A stretch of 64,000 bases of DNA from Actinosynnema sp040640215 (GTDB lineage Bacteria > Actinomycetota > Actinomycetes > Mycobacteriales > Pseudonocardiaceae): NCBI RefSeq assembly GCF_040640215.1, contig NZ_JBFABG010000006.1, forward strand, positions 363,202-427,201, in the 5' to 3' direction. This document shows positions 1 through 9,000 of this stretch, one piece after another (the stretch's first letter is position 1; every line of letters begins with the position of its first letter). The notes below the pieces were generated by a model, which was not told the DNA's origin, did no database searches, and saw nothing but the letters and a program-made list of their open reading frames with translations. A program made the translations under genes and the position numbers.

Positions 1-713
1 CCGACTTCTCCGGGAGCCTGGTCAGCCTGGTGTGACAGATGGAGGACTTCGCCCGTGGCCGTGGTCAAGACAGCGCGCACCCTCGTCGATGCCGCTTAGG
101 GGCTGCGGGCTGTCCGGCGGCGTCGGTGTGGAACACCCATCACGTCGGCAGGACGACAGAAACCGAAAGGTCACAAGGATTCTCCGGTTACCCGCGTACT
201 GCCACCGTCCAGCGCAGTGCGTGTTCGGACGGATGCCCGGGAACGCACCGACCGCGAACAACGCCCCTGGTACGAGCAGCCAGCCGACCCAACGCTCGGC
301 CGGCTTTCTTGCCGGCTTCTTGGAAGAACCCGCCCGTCGTGCCGCACAGGTGTCTTGCGATGCCTGTCACCTGGCATTGCGGTACCGGCCAGGCGGGGGT
401 CGTCATGACCACCCGGTCAATACCTGGATGTAGCCTGCCTGTACTCAGACCAGGCGCGCGCTGTGGCTGATCAGCGCAGAAGATCTGCGGTCGAAGCCGG
501 GAGCCGAAGCCGCCGGCCACGGTCTGCCCTCTGCTGCATTAAATTGAAGCCTTCTTGTAACCCGATGTTGCCATTGACGACTGCGATGCTGACGAGGTCG
601 ATCGTTTCACGAGTCGCGACTCCCTGAAAGCGCGCCTAGCGCAGTGCTTCACGGTCGTCCGACACCCACCACGATCCGGCGAACTCGTTCCACTTCAAGA
701 GGACGAAGCAGGT
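1..713. other. Stretch without a supported gene
   Basis: I see no convincing gene here. Short open frames exist on both strands, but they lack consistent codon bias, ribosome binding sites and recognisable motifs. Base composition is less GC-extreme around 540-640 (a stretch including ttaaattgaag) than in the coding DNA to the right. With the broken gene just downstream, this looks like decayed or recombined DNA at the edge of the conflict-system island. Confidence 0.5.
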
Positions 714-930
714 CTATGCCTCGCCAAGTTGCTTCAGCGGGTCATCGTCGGTGCTCCCGAAGACGGCCCGTCGGATCGCGTTGGCGTGCTGGATCTCGGA
801 CTCGTCGCTGATTTCGATCGCCTTGCCCGACCCTCCTTCGGCGGGAACTTGATCCAACGCCGGCAGTACACGTGCAGATCGGGTCGCCTCGTAGGCGACT
901 GCCTTGGTCCATTTACCGCGTGCGTCGAGC
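714..930 (-). other. Possible C-terminal fragment of an unknown gene
   Basis: The minus-strand frame ending at 714 (TAG) reads plausibly as the last ~70 residues of a protein. It includes KAIEISDESEIQHANAIRRA and ends in DPLKQLGEA, with better codon use than the surrounding frames. No start codon or upstream domain fits, because the DNA to its right belongs to the plus-strand NB-ARC relic. I do not recognise the family. It may be the tail of a gene truncated by the same event that cut the NB-ARC gene, or it may not be coding. Confidence 0.25.
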
Positions 931-948
931 AATCGTGGTGTGGGCGGG

Positions 949-2360
949 ATGATCGACCTGCGCGGGTACAAATGGGTATCCTCCTCGGCCGCACTGGTGA
1001 GCGCGCTGGACGTGCCGGACGAGCACATCCCCGACGAGGTGGACGACCGGGCGCGGCTGTGGCGGACCGTCCTGGCGTCCCGGGAACCGACCCTGGTCGT
1101 CGCTGACAACGCCTCGTCCACCGCCCAGGTCCGCCCCCCGCTGCCCGGCACGTCGGCGCACCGTGTCCTGGTGACCAGCCGGGACCGCTTGGCCGACCTC
1201 GACGGCGCGCGGGCGTTGCACGTCGGCGTGCTGCCCACGGCCGAAGCGGTGCGGATGCTCGCCGGGCGGCGGCGGACGTCGCCGCGACGAGCCGGATCGC
1301 GCGACCCTGTGCGGCGGCCTCCCACTGGCCCTCCGGGTGACGGCGGCGCTGCTGGTCGCCGGCCCCGACCGCTCGGTCACCGACATGGCGGACTCCCCGG
1401 CCGACGTCCACCGGCGGCGGGAAGTGCTGCACTACGACGGGAGTCCGGCCGTGCGGGCGGCATTCGACCTGTCGTACCGCAACCTCGACGCCGAGCACGC
1501 GCGGGTGTTCCGCCTGCTGGGCCTGCACCCGAACGGTCACCTGGGCACCGAAGCGGTCGCGGCTCTGGTCGGCACCGACCCGGGCCGGGCCCGCGACCTG
1601 CTGCGCAGGCTGTCCCGCGCCCACCTCGTCCACCCGGCGAGCACCCCCGGACACCTGGGGGATGCACGACCTGCTCCGCGCGTACGCCACCGATCTCGCC
1701 GCCACCGATCCCGAGCGCGAACTCGCGGTCACCCGCCTGGTCGACCACTACGCGACCGCGTTCCACGACACCCACCTGTGGTGCGGCGGCAGGCCGACCG
1801 CGTCCAACCGCTTCGCCGGCGTCCGGGAGGTGTTGGCGTGGACCGGCCGCGAGCGGTCCGTCCTCGGCGACGCCGCTTGGGCGAGGTGTACCGCGTGATG
1901 GGGTTGGTCGACGACTTGGTGGCGACCTGCGAGCAGGCGCTCCGGACCCTCCAGGAGTCCGGCACCCCCGCACGCCGTCGGCACTGCGCTGCACATCTGC
2001 CAGGAGGCCGAGGACGGGATCGCCACCGCACGGGTGATCATCGGGATGGCGCAGGCGGTGGGCAACCGGCACGACATGGCCCGGTTCCTGCTCGGCCTGG
2101 GTGTCATCTACCGGCGGTGGCGGCGCTTCCCCGAGTCGGTCGAGTGCCTCGAACGGTGCCTGGCGGTGTTGAGCGGTCTCGCCGACCTGCACGGGGAGGC
2201 GGAAGCGCGCACCGAGTTGGGCTTGACGTGGCTGGAGGCCGGGAACTCCGGGCGGGCGCGGGCGGATCTGTCCGCCGCGTGGGAAATCCTGGTCCGGTTG
2301 CCCGGCGCGGGGCCGGCGGCCTCGGCGACGCGGGTTCGGGGTTGGTGGCCTGCCTCGTGA
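949..2360 (+). pseudogene. Broken NB-ARC/TPR regulator (AfsR/SARP-type ATPase relic)
   Basis: A single protein can be followed across at least four frame changes. Frame 1 (949-~1285) carries an NB-ARC core with LVVADNASSTAQVRPPLPGT (Walker B region) and HRVLVTSRDRLADLDGA (sensor region). Frame 2 (~1337-1660) carries the winged-helix part (AAFDLSYRNLDAEHARVFRL). Frame 3 (1662-~1890) starts MHDLLRAYATDLA. Frame 2 returns (~1885-1990), and frame 3 (2034-2360) carries TPR-like helices (RFLLGLGVIYRRWRRFPESV). The P-loop that should precede 949 is absent, so the gene is also truncated at its 5' end. Intact relatives are STAND ATPases such as AfsR-like regulators. Its place beside an intact NB-ARC/TPR conflict cassette suggests turnover of related genes at one locus. 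Confidence 0.75.
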
Positions 2361-2464
2361 CCTGATCGGCTCGCCAGATCGCCCTTTCGGGTTATGCCTG
2401 CGGGAGTGGGCGGTGGTTACCGTGACGGTGGCCTGATACGCCTCCCGGATCGAGGTGAGCGCGC

Positions 2465-3403
2465 TTGGCACCGGAGAGTCCGCCCCTGCACCACACGATC
2501 CTGGTCGTGGACATCGAGCGGTGGACCGACCCCTCCCGGACCGACGAGCACCGCCGCGTCCTGCACCTGGGCCTGTTCGCCGCGCTGCGCCAGGCCTTCG
2601 CCGACGTGGCGGTGGACTGGGCGCTGTGCACCGTGGAGAACACCGGCGACGGGATGATCGTCCTGGTGCCCGCCCAGGTCTCCGGCAGCCTCCTGGTGGA
2701 CCGGTTGCCCTCGCGGATCACGGCCGCCGTGCGCCGGCACAACGAGGTGTCCGCGCTGGAAGCCCGGATGCGCCTGCGCTTCGTGCTGCACGAGGGTCCC
2801 GTCCGCAAGGTCCCGGACGGGCAGATCGGGAGCGCGATCGCGGTCGCGTGCCGGCTGCTCGACTCCGACGAGCTGCGCGCCGCGCACAAGGCGTCCGACG
2901 AGCCGATCACGCTGATGGTCTCCGACGGCTTCTACCGCAACGTCGTCGCCCACGACCCGGCCGCCGAGCCGCGCGCCTTCCGCGAGGTGCGGGTGTCGGT
3001 GAAGGGGATGCGCGAGACCGCCTGGATCCGGTCGTCCGGGTCGGTGGGCACCCGTCCGGGTGATTCCGCTCCGGCGGAACCACCGAAGTCGATCCCGCAG
3101 TCGGTTCGGCAGCCGGTTCCGCCGCCGGTCTCCGGCGAGTTGGCCGAACTGGCGGACGCGCTCCAGTCCGTTCCGTCCATCATCGACGAGCGCGGTCGGC
3201 TCACCGTGCTCGGCCTGTTGCCGGCCGGAATCGCGGGTGCGATCCCGAGCAACGCCCGTACCAGGCCGTACGTGATCGGGTTGATCCTCGCGTGCCTCGA
3301 CTACGAGGACGGTCTGGCGCAGCTCTACAAAGCACTGGTCGACCTGGAGGGGGAAAGCCTGCCCATGCGGAGATTGCACGCGGCGCTGTCACCGTGGACA
3401 TGA
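2465..3403 (+). CDS. Nucleotide-cyclase-like sensor protein with C-terminal effector-associated domain (EAD2-like)
   Basis: A 312-residue protein starting at TTG, chosen for the GAGGTG ribosome binding site at 2452-2457. Residues ~10-190 resemble a class III nucleotide cyclase fold: ILVVDIERWTDP (first metal Asp position), ENTGDGMIVLVP (GDG turn) and GSAIAVACRLLDS where active cyclases carry a VNxAaRL-type segment. The usual Asn is missing there, so catalysis is doubtful. A Pro-rich linker (~200-225) leads to a C-terminal ~85-residue helical domain (ELADALQSVPSIIDERGRL, then LACLDYEDGLAQLYKALVDL). That domain matches the effector-associated domain 2 pattern and recurs at the N-terminus of the next protein. 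It is probably the regulatory or sensor partner of the downstream VMAP-MoxR genes. Cytoplasmic; no signal or membrane segment seen. Confidence 0.65.
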   Translation: MAPESPPLHHTILVVDIERWTDPSRTDEHRRVLHLGLFAALRQAFADVAVDWALCTVENTGDGMIVLVPAQVSGSLLVDRLPSRITAAVRRHNEVSALEARMRLRFVLHEGPVRKVPDGQIGSAIAVACRLLDSDELRAAHKASDEPITLMVSDGFYRNVVAHDPAAEPRAFREVRVSVKGMRETAWIRSSGSVGTRPGDSAPAEPPKSIPQSVRQPVPPPVSGELAELADALQSVPSIIDERGRLTVLGLLPAGIAGAIPSNARTRPYVIGLILACLDYEDGLAQLYKALVDLEGESLPMRRLHAALSPWT

Positions 3404-3523
3404 CACCGATCCGGCGGGTAACGCCCGTGCGGTGAACCCGATGCCACGGACGGGTGTGCGGAACAGCGGACCGGTCACGTTGTTACGGTGCACGGGCGGG
3501 GACACGGACGGGGGAACCGCGGA

Positions 3524-5026
3524 ATGATCCACGGGGACGAGGATGTGGCAGGCGGGCTGCTGCTGCCGCTGGTCAGGGCGTTGCGGCAGATACCGTGCCT
3601 GACCGATCACGCCTCCCGGAAAATGGTGATCAGACTACTCGCGTCGGAATTGCGAGAACCGCTCACAATAGAGGACCACGCCAACCCGAACGTGCACTTG
3701 CTGAACCTGGCCGAAGCCTGCAACCAGCACCCGAAGCGGTTGGCCGCCCTGTTGCGCGCACTAGCCCTGATGGAGCAGGATTCCAAGCCGATGATGGATC
3801 TCCGGCGACTCGTCGCCGGTATGCACACCCTCGAACTGTTCGAGAACGACGATCTGACAAGGCTGCTCGAGTTGCTCGCCGGCATGGTCGTACCCGATAT
3901 CGCGGACATCTACCGCGCGGTCGCCGGCGACGCCGCACCAGGTCTGCGCCGGGCGATGAACTACCGCGAGGTCATCGGCGCGCTGGAGAACTCGAACGCG
4001 CGCCCGGACGGCATCCCGCCCCCGATCGTCTTCATCGAACACGTCGCCGCAAAAGTGCGGAAGGAACTCGCCCTGGAACTGCGGCGCTGGGTGGACGACC
4101 AGGCCGTGAAGCGCGGGCTGGTCGCCGAGGTCGAGTCCCTGCGGGAGGACCTGCGCACCGATCCGCCGGACGACGTGCGGCCCAAGCCGGGCGCGATCGC
4201 CTACGTCGTGCTGGTGCTGCGCACCGAGGGGCCGACCGGTGACCGCTACCGGCTGTCCACCTCCCGCCACCTCGGCATCGACGACGTGTGGTCGCCGCTG
4301 CCGGTCGGCGACCGGGTCGACACGCTGGCGGGCATCAAGGACCACGTGGTCGCGGTGGTCGAGCAGGCCGAGCGCGACTGGGCCTGGTACGACCCCGACA
4401 TCCGGGTCGAGTTCGTGCTGGAGCGCGACAACATCAACCTGGCCGTGGACCAGTGGCCGGCCGAGGCCGACGAGGCCGTGCCGGAACCCCTGGGCAGCCG
4501 GTACTCGACGGTGGTCCGCAGCCTGGAGCGCAACTCCGACGACAAGTACCTCCGCCTGTGGCGGCACCGCTGGCGGCGGCTCGCCGGCCAGGCCCGCACC
4601 ACCCGCCCGGTGGCCCGCGACGGGTTCGTCCGAGCCGACGAGGCGGGCCAGGACGGCGTGAAGCAGTTGCGCGGCATGTTGAGCCGCCGGCAGGACGTCG
4701 TCTCGCTGCTGCTCAGCCGCCCGCCGCACGCGGAACCCGAGCCGCAGGACGAGGTCATGGCGGCGGTCAAGGCCGGCGTGCCGCTGATCATCTGGCACCG
4801 CGAGGACTGCCACGCCGACGGGCTCGTGCGCGCGGTGGAGTACCTGTTGCACGACGAGGACGACGAGCACCCGTTCCTGGAACGGGTGCGCCGCGCGCGG
4901 GCCACCGCGTTCGGCGAGAACCACAGCCGCAACCCGTGCGGCGACCTGACCGTCCTCTACGACGACCCGATGCGGCGGGTGCTGCCCCACCGGGCCGCCC
5001 CGCCCGAGGAGGTGGCGCTCGGGTGA
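3524..5026 (+). CDS. EAD2-VMAP protein (vWA-MoxR-associated conflict-system component)
   Basis: A 500-residue protein. The ATG at 3524 is preferred over the GTG at 3488 because gggggaa lies about 8 bases upstream. Residues ~8-95 form a helical domain (LVRALRQIPCLTDHASRKMV, then LAALLRALALMEQDSKPM) matching EAD2 and the C-terminus of the preceding gene. A second helical block follows (~95-190). From ~200 the sequence fits the VMAP C-terminal domain: AIAYVVLVLRTEG, DVWSPLPVGD, VEFVLERDNINLAVDQWP, and late AAVKAGVPLIIWHREDC. In described ternary systems VMAP proteins act with MoxR ATPases and vWA proteins, and here the MoxR gene overlaps its stop (GTGA, 5023-5026). Exact biochemical activity is unknown; a protease-like or scaffold role is only inference. 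Confidence 0.7.
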   Translation: MIHGDEDVAGGLLLPLVRALRQIPCLTDHASRKMVIRLLASELREPLTIEDHANPNVHLLNLAEACNQHPKRLAALLRALALMEQDSKPMMDLRRLVAGMHTLELFENDDLTRLLELLAGMVVPDIADIYRAVAGDAAPGLRRAMNYREVIGALENSNARPDGIPPPIVFIEHVAAKVRKELALELRRWVDDQAVKRGLVAEVESLREDLRTDPPDDVRPKPGAIAYVVLVLRTEGPTGDRYRLSTSRHLGIDDVWSPLPVGDRVDTLAGIKDHVVAVVEQAERDWAWYDPDIRVEFVLERDNINLAVDQWPAEADEAVPEPLGSRYSTVVRSLERNSDDKYLRLWRHRWRRLAGQARTTRPVARDGFVRADEAGQDGVKQLRGMLSRRQDVVSLLLSRPPHAEPEPQDEVMAAVKAGVPLIIWHREDCHADGLVRAVEYLLHDEDDEHPFLERVRRARATAFGENHSRNPCGDLTVLYDDPMRRVLPHRAAPPEEVALG

Positions 5027-6030
5027 GCGGCTGGCACATCTACCGGGGCACCGGCGAAGTCGCCGCCGCCGCGATCGACGCCCTGCCCGAACCGCCGTCG
5101 TGGCGGCGCTTCACCGGGGAGGGCCACGCCACCCGGCCGGCCGACGACGGCGGGGAGGGCGCGCGCAAGGTCGGTCGGGTGCCCGGCGTGCCGCGCACGC
5201 CCGCGCCCCACGAGGTCGAGATGGTCAACTCGGCGATCTACCTGCGCCGGCCGCTGCTGGTCACCGGCGCGCCGGGCACCGGCAAGTCGGCGCTGGCCTA
5301 CCTGATCGCCCGCGAGCTGGGCCTGGGCCCGGTGCTGCGCTGGCCGGTCACCAGCCGGACCATGCTGGTCGACGGCCTCTACCTCTACGACGCCATCGGG
5401 CGCGTGCAGGCGGCGAACACCCAGGACGCGGTCCCCGACATCGGCGACTACATCCACCTCGGCGCGCTCGGCACCGCGCTGCTCGCCGCCGACCTGCCCC
5501 GCGTGCTGCTGATCGACGAGCTGGACAAGGGCGACATCGACCTGCCCAACGACCTGCTCAACATCTTCGAGGAGGGCGAGTACGACATCCCCGAGCTGGT
5601 CCGCTACGCCAAGGTCCAACCGGAGGTCGGCGTGCTGACCGCCGACACCGGCCACCAGGCCGTGGTGCGCGCCGGCCGGGTGCGCTGCCGGGAGTTCCCG
5701 ATCGTGGTCATCACCAGCAACGGCGAGCGGGAGTTCCCCCCGGCGTTCCTGCGGCGCTGCCTGCGGCTCAAGATCGAGCAGCCGGACCGCGAACGGCTCG
5801 CCGGGATGGTCGCCGCGCACTTCGGGCACGACCACGACCTGGACATCGCGCAGCTCATCGACGACTTCCAGCGGCGCGCCGACAAGGTCGGCCCGCTGGC
5901 GGCGGACCAGTTGTTGAACGCGGTCGAGATGGCCACCCGGTTGAGCACATCGGGTGCCTACAAGCCGGACGGTGAGTGGGGCGCGCTCCTCGACAACCTG
6001 TGGCATCCACTATCGGCGGAATCCGGATGA
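5023..6030 (+). CDS. MoxR-family AAA+ ATPase of the VMAP system
   Basis: 335 residues, starting at GTG 5023 overlapping the previous stop, with gaggagg about 9 bases upstream. An ATPase core is clear: Walker A GAPGTGKSA near residue 82, Walker B VLLIDELDKGDIDLPNDLL near 163, sensor 1 IVVITSNGEREFP near 228, and an arginine-finger segment FLRRCLRLKI. These are typical of MoxR-like AAA+ proteins, which remodel or chaperone partners carrying vWA domains. Its stop overlaps the ATG of the giant downstream gene (ATGA, 6027-6030), so the three proteins are probably made in fixed ratio. The N-terminal ~70 residues are variable and have no recognised domain. Confidence 0.85.
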   Translation: MSGWHIYRGTGEVAAAAIDALPEPPSWRRFTGEGHATRPADDGGEGARKVGRVPGVPRTPAPHEVEMVNSAIYLRRPLLVTGAPGTGKSALAYLIARELGLGPVLRWPVTSRTMLVDGLYLYDAIGRVQAANTQDAVPDIGDYIHLGALGTALLAADLPRVLLIDELDKGDIDLPNDLLNIFEEGEYDIPELVRYAKVQPEVGVLTADTGHQAVVRAGRVRCREFPIVVITSNGEREFPPAFLRRCLRLKIEQPDRERLAGMVAAHFGHDHDLDIAQLIDDFQRRADKVGPLAADQLLNAVEMATRLSTSGAYKPDGEWGALLDNLWHPLSAESG

Positions 6031-9000
6031 CCCAACCGGCTGACGAGCCCGCGATCCGCCGGGTGCTGCTCCAGCATTGGGAGGCGACCGAAGGCCGGGA
6101 AGAGCGACTGGGCACCGCGGACCTCACCCTCAGGGAGGTCCGGGACGCGCTGTGGCTCGCGACCTGGTTGCAGGACCCTGCCGCACCGCCCGCGTCCGCG
6201 CCGCGACCCGACCGGCCACCACCCGCGGCCCAGGACGGGGACCGGGAACCGGCAGCCACGGAACAGCCGCCCCCGGAGGAGGCTGCCACGGAATCCGACG
6301 CCGCCGACCAGACCGCCCCCGAACCCCGACCGGATTCGCGGGAGTGGACCCGCGGCCCCCTCTCCGTGCCGGCCGCGGAGACCCCGCTCGACGGTGTGGA
6401 CGACCTGCCGCGCGCCGCGCAGACCTGGCCGACCATCCCGGGCCTGTCGGACCGGCGCGGCCTGAGCCGCGCGCTGCGCCCGCTGGCGCGCAGCCAGCCG
6501 TCCCCGTGGCGGCAGGTCCTGCACGAGGAGGCGACGGCCGTGCGGGCCGCGCAGGACGGCCTGTGGATACCGCAGTTGCGGGCGGCACCGTGGCACCGGT
6601 TCGAGGTGGCCCTGGTGGTCGACACGGCGGTCGCGCCGGAGATCTGGGGGCCGACCGTCGCCGACTTCCGCACGCTGCTCGACCGGCAGGGTGCGTTCCG
6701 CGACGTCCGGACCTACCACCTCGACTCGGCGCACACCGACCCCGACTCGCTGACGCTGCGCAGCGAGGGCGGCGCGTTGCACGACTGGCGGCACCTGGTC
6801 GAACCGACCGGGAACCGGATCATCCTGGTCCTGACGGACACCGTCGCCGCCGGCTGGCACAGCGGCGCGGTGGGGCACGTGCTCTACGAGTACGGCTGCC
6901 GGACGCCGGTCGCGGTGGTGCAGACCCTCGGCCACCGGCTGTGGCCGTGGGGCGGCCTGCCGTCCCAGCGGATGCGGCTGTCCGCGCCCGCGCCCGGCAC
7001 GGCGAACCGGCGCTTGCGGACGGCGGGCAAGGCGGACCCCCGGACGATCCCGGTGCCGGTGCTCGGGTTGACCGAGGAGTGGCTCGCGGGCTGGGCGCGC
7101 CTGTTGACCTCGCCCGGTGCCGAGTGGGTGGAGACCACCGCCGCGATGGTCGGCCCGCAGGGCGAGTCGATCCCGGCGGAGGTGCCCGACCGCCGGGCGG
7201 TGGCGGGCCGGGAGCGGGTGCGCCGGTTCCGCACGTACGCGTCGGTGCAGGCGATCGACCTGGCCGTGCTGCTGGCGGCCACGCCGCTGGTGCCGCGCCT
7301 GATGACGCTGGTGCAGAAGGTCCTGCTGCCGAACTCGGACCTGACCGTGCTCGCCGAGGTGCTGCTCGGCGGTCTGCTCACCCGGCTCCCCGCCGACGAC
7401 GACCCCGAGCGGCCGGACGCGGTCGCGTTCGACTTCCACGACGGGGTCCGGAACGAACTGCTGGCCATCGGCCGCCGGAGCGACACGGCGCGGGTGGCGC
7501 GAGTCCTGGACGACCACGCCGGATCGGACATCCCGGCGCTGCGCGCCTATCGCGCGGCGGTGGACGACCCGACGGTCGACGATCCCGACGTCACTCCCGA
7601 GTCGACGCCTTACCTCAAGGTCCAGGAAGCGGTGCTGCGCGCATTGTCCGGGCCGTATCTGCTCAAGTCCAAGCGCTTGCGCGCGGCTTTGGGCTCGACC
7701 CCCCTGGTATCGCATCGCGGTCGGCGGGCGGAAACAAAGGCGAACCGGGAGAACGAATTGACTGTAACCGAGCCTCAGCCGATCGTCAACGCGGCTGTCG
7801 GGCCACAAGGAGAAGCGAACTTGTCTGCTCCCGGTATCCACGACGAAGGCGCGACCGGGCACCGGTCGGCCGCGTTCCAACCGCAGGTGTGGGGACAGGT
7901 GCCGCTGCGAAATCCGATCTTCGTGGGCCGGGAACAACTCCTCGACCAACTCCGGGTGCGCCTCGGCGAATCGGGTACGACGGCGGTCCTGCCGGAGGCG
8001 CTGCACGGCATGGGCGGCGTCGGCAAGTCCCAGACGGTGATCGAGTACATCTACCGCCACGCCTCGGAGTACGAGGTCGTCTGGTGGATCCCGGCGGAAC
8101 ACCCCGCGCAGATCAGGGCCAGTTTCGTGGAACTCGCCAAGAAGCTCAGCGTGGCCGCCTCGGGCTCGGCCGAGACCGCCGTGCCCGCCGTCCTGGAGGC
8201 GTTGCGCAAGGGCGTGCCGCACCAGCGCTGGATCCTGGTGTTCGACAACGCCGACCGCCCGCAGGACGTCCGGCAGTTCTTCCCGGCGGGCACCGGGCAC
8301 ATCGTGGTCACCTCGCGGAACTCCGAGTGGGGCGGATTCGCCCGGCCGGTCGAGGTCGACCTGTTCACCCGCGAGGAGAGCATCGAACTGCTCCGCCGGC
8401 GGGGCGGTGGGATCGAGCACGCGGAAGCCGACGCGCTGGCCGAGGCGCTCGGCGACCTGCCCCTGGCGGTGGAGCAGGCGGCGGCCTGGCGGGCGCAGAC
8501 CGGGATGCAGGTCTCGGAATACCTGGAACTGCTGGAGCAGAACCGCACCGAACTGCTGGAGACGAATACCCCGACCGAGGACCAGTTGCCGGTGGCGGCG
8601 GCCTGGAACGTGCCGTTGAACCGATTGGCGGCCGATCAGCCGGCCGCGCTGCAACTGCTCCAGGTGTGCGCTTTCTTCGGGCCGGAACCCATTTCCCAGA
8701 AATTGTTCCGGGGAGCCCGCGACGTGCCGGTGCCGGAAGCGCTCGCGGAGGCGTTCGGCGACCCGATCAAGATCAGCCGGGCGGTCAAGGAGATCACCCG
8801 GTACAGCCTGGCGAAGATCGACCACCGCAACAACGCGCTCCAGTTGCACCGGCTGGTGCAGACCGTCCTCAAGAACAAGCTCTCGCCGGCCGAGCAGGAC
8901 ACCATGCGCCACGCGGTGCACGTGCTGCTCGTCAACGGCGACCCCGGCGACCCGGACACCGCCGCCAACTGGCCCCGCTACGCCGAGCTGCTGCCGCACG

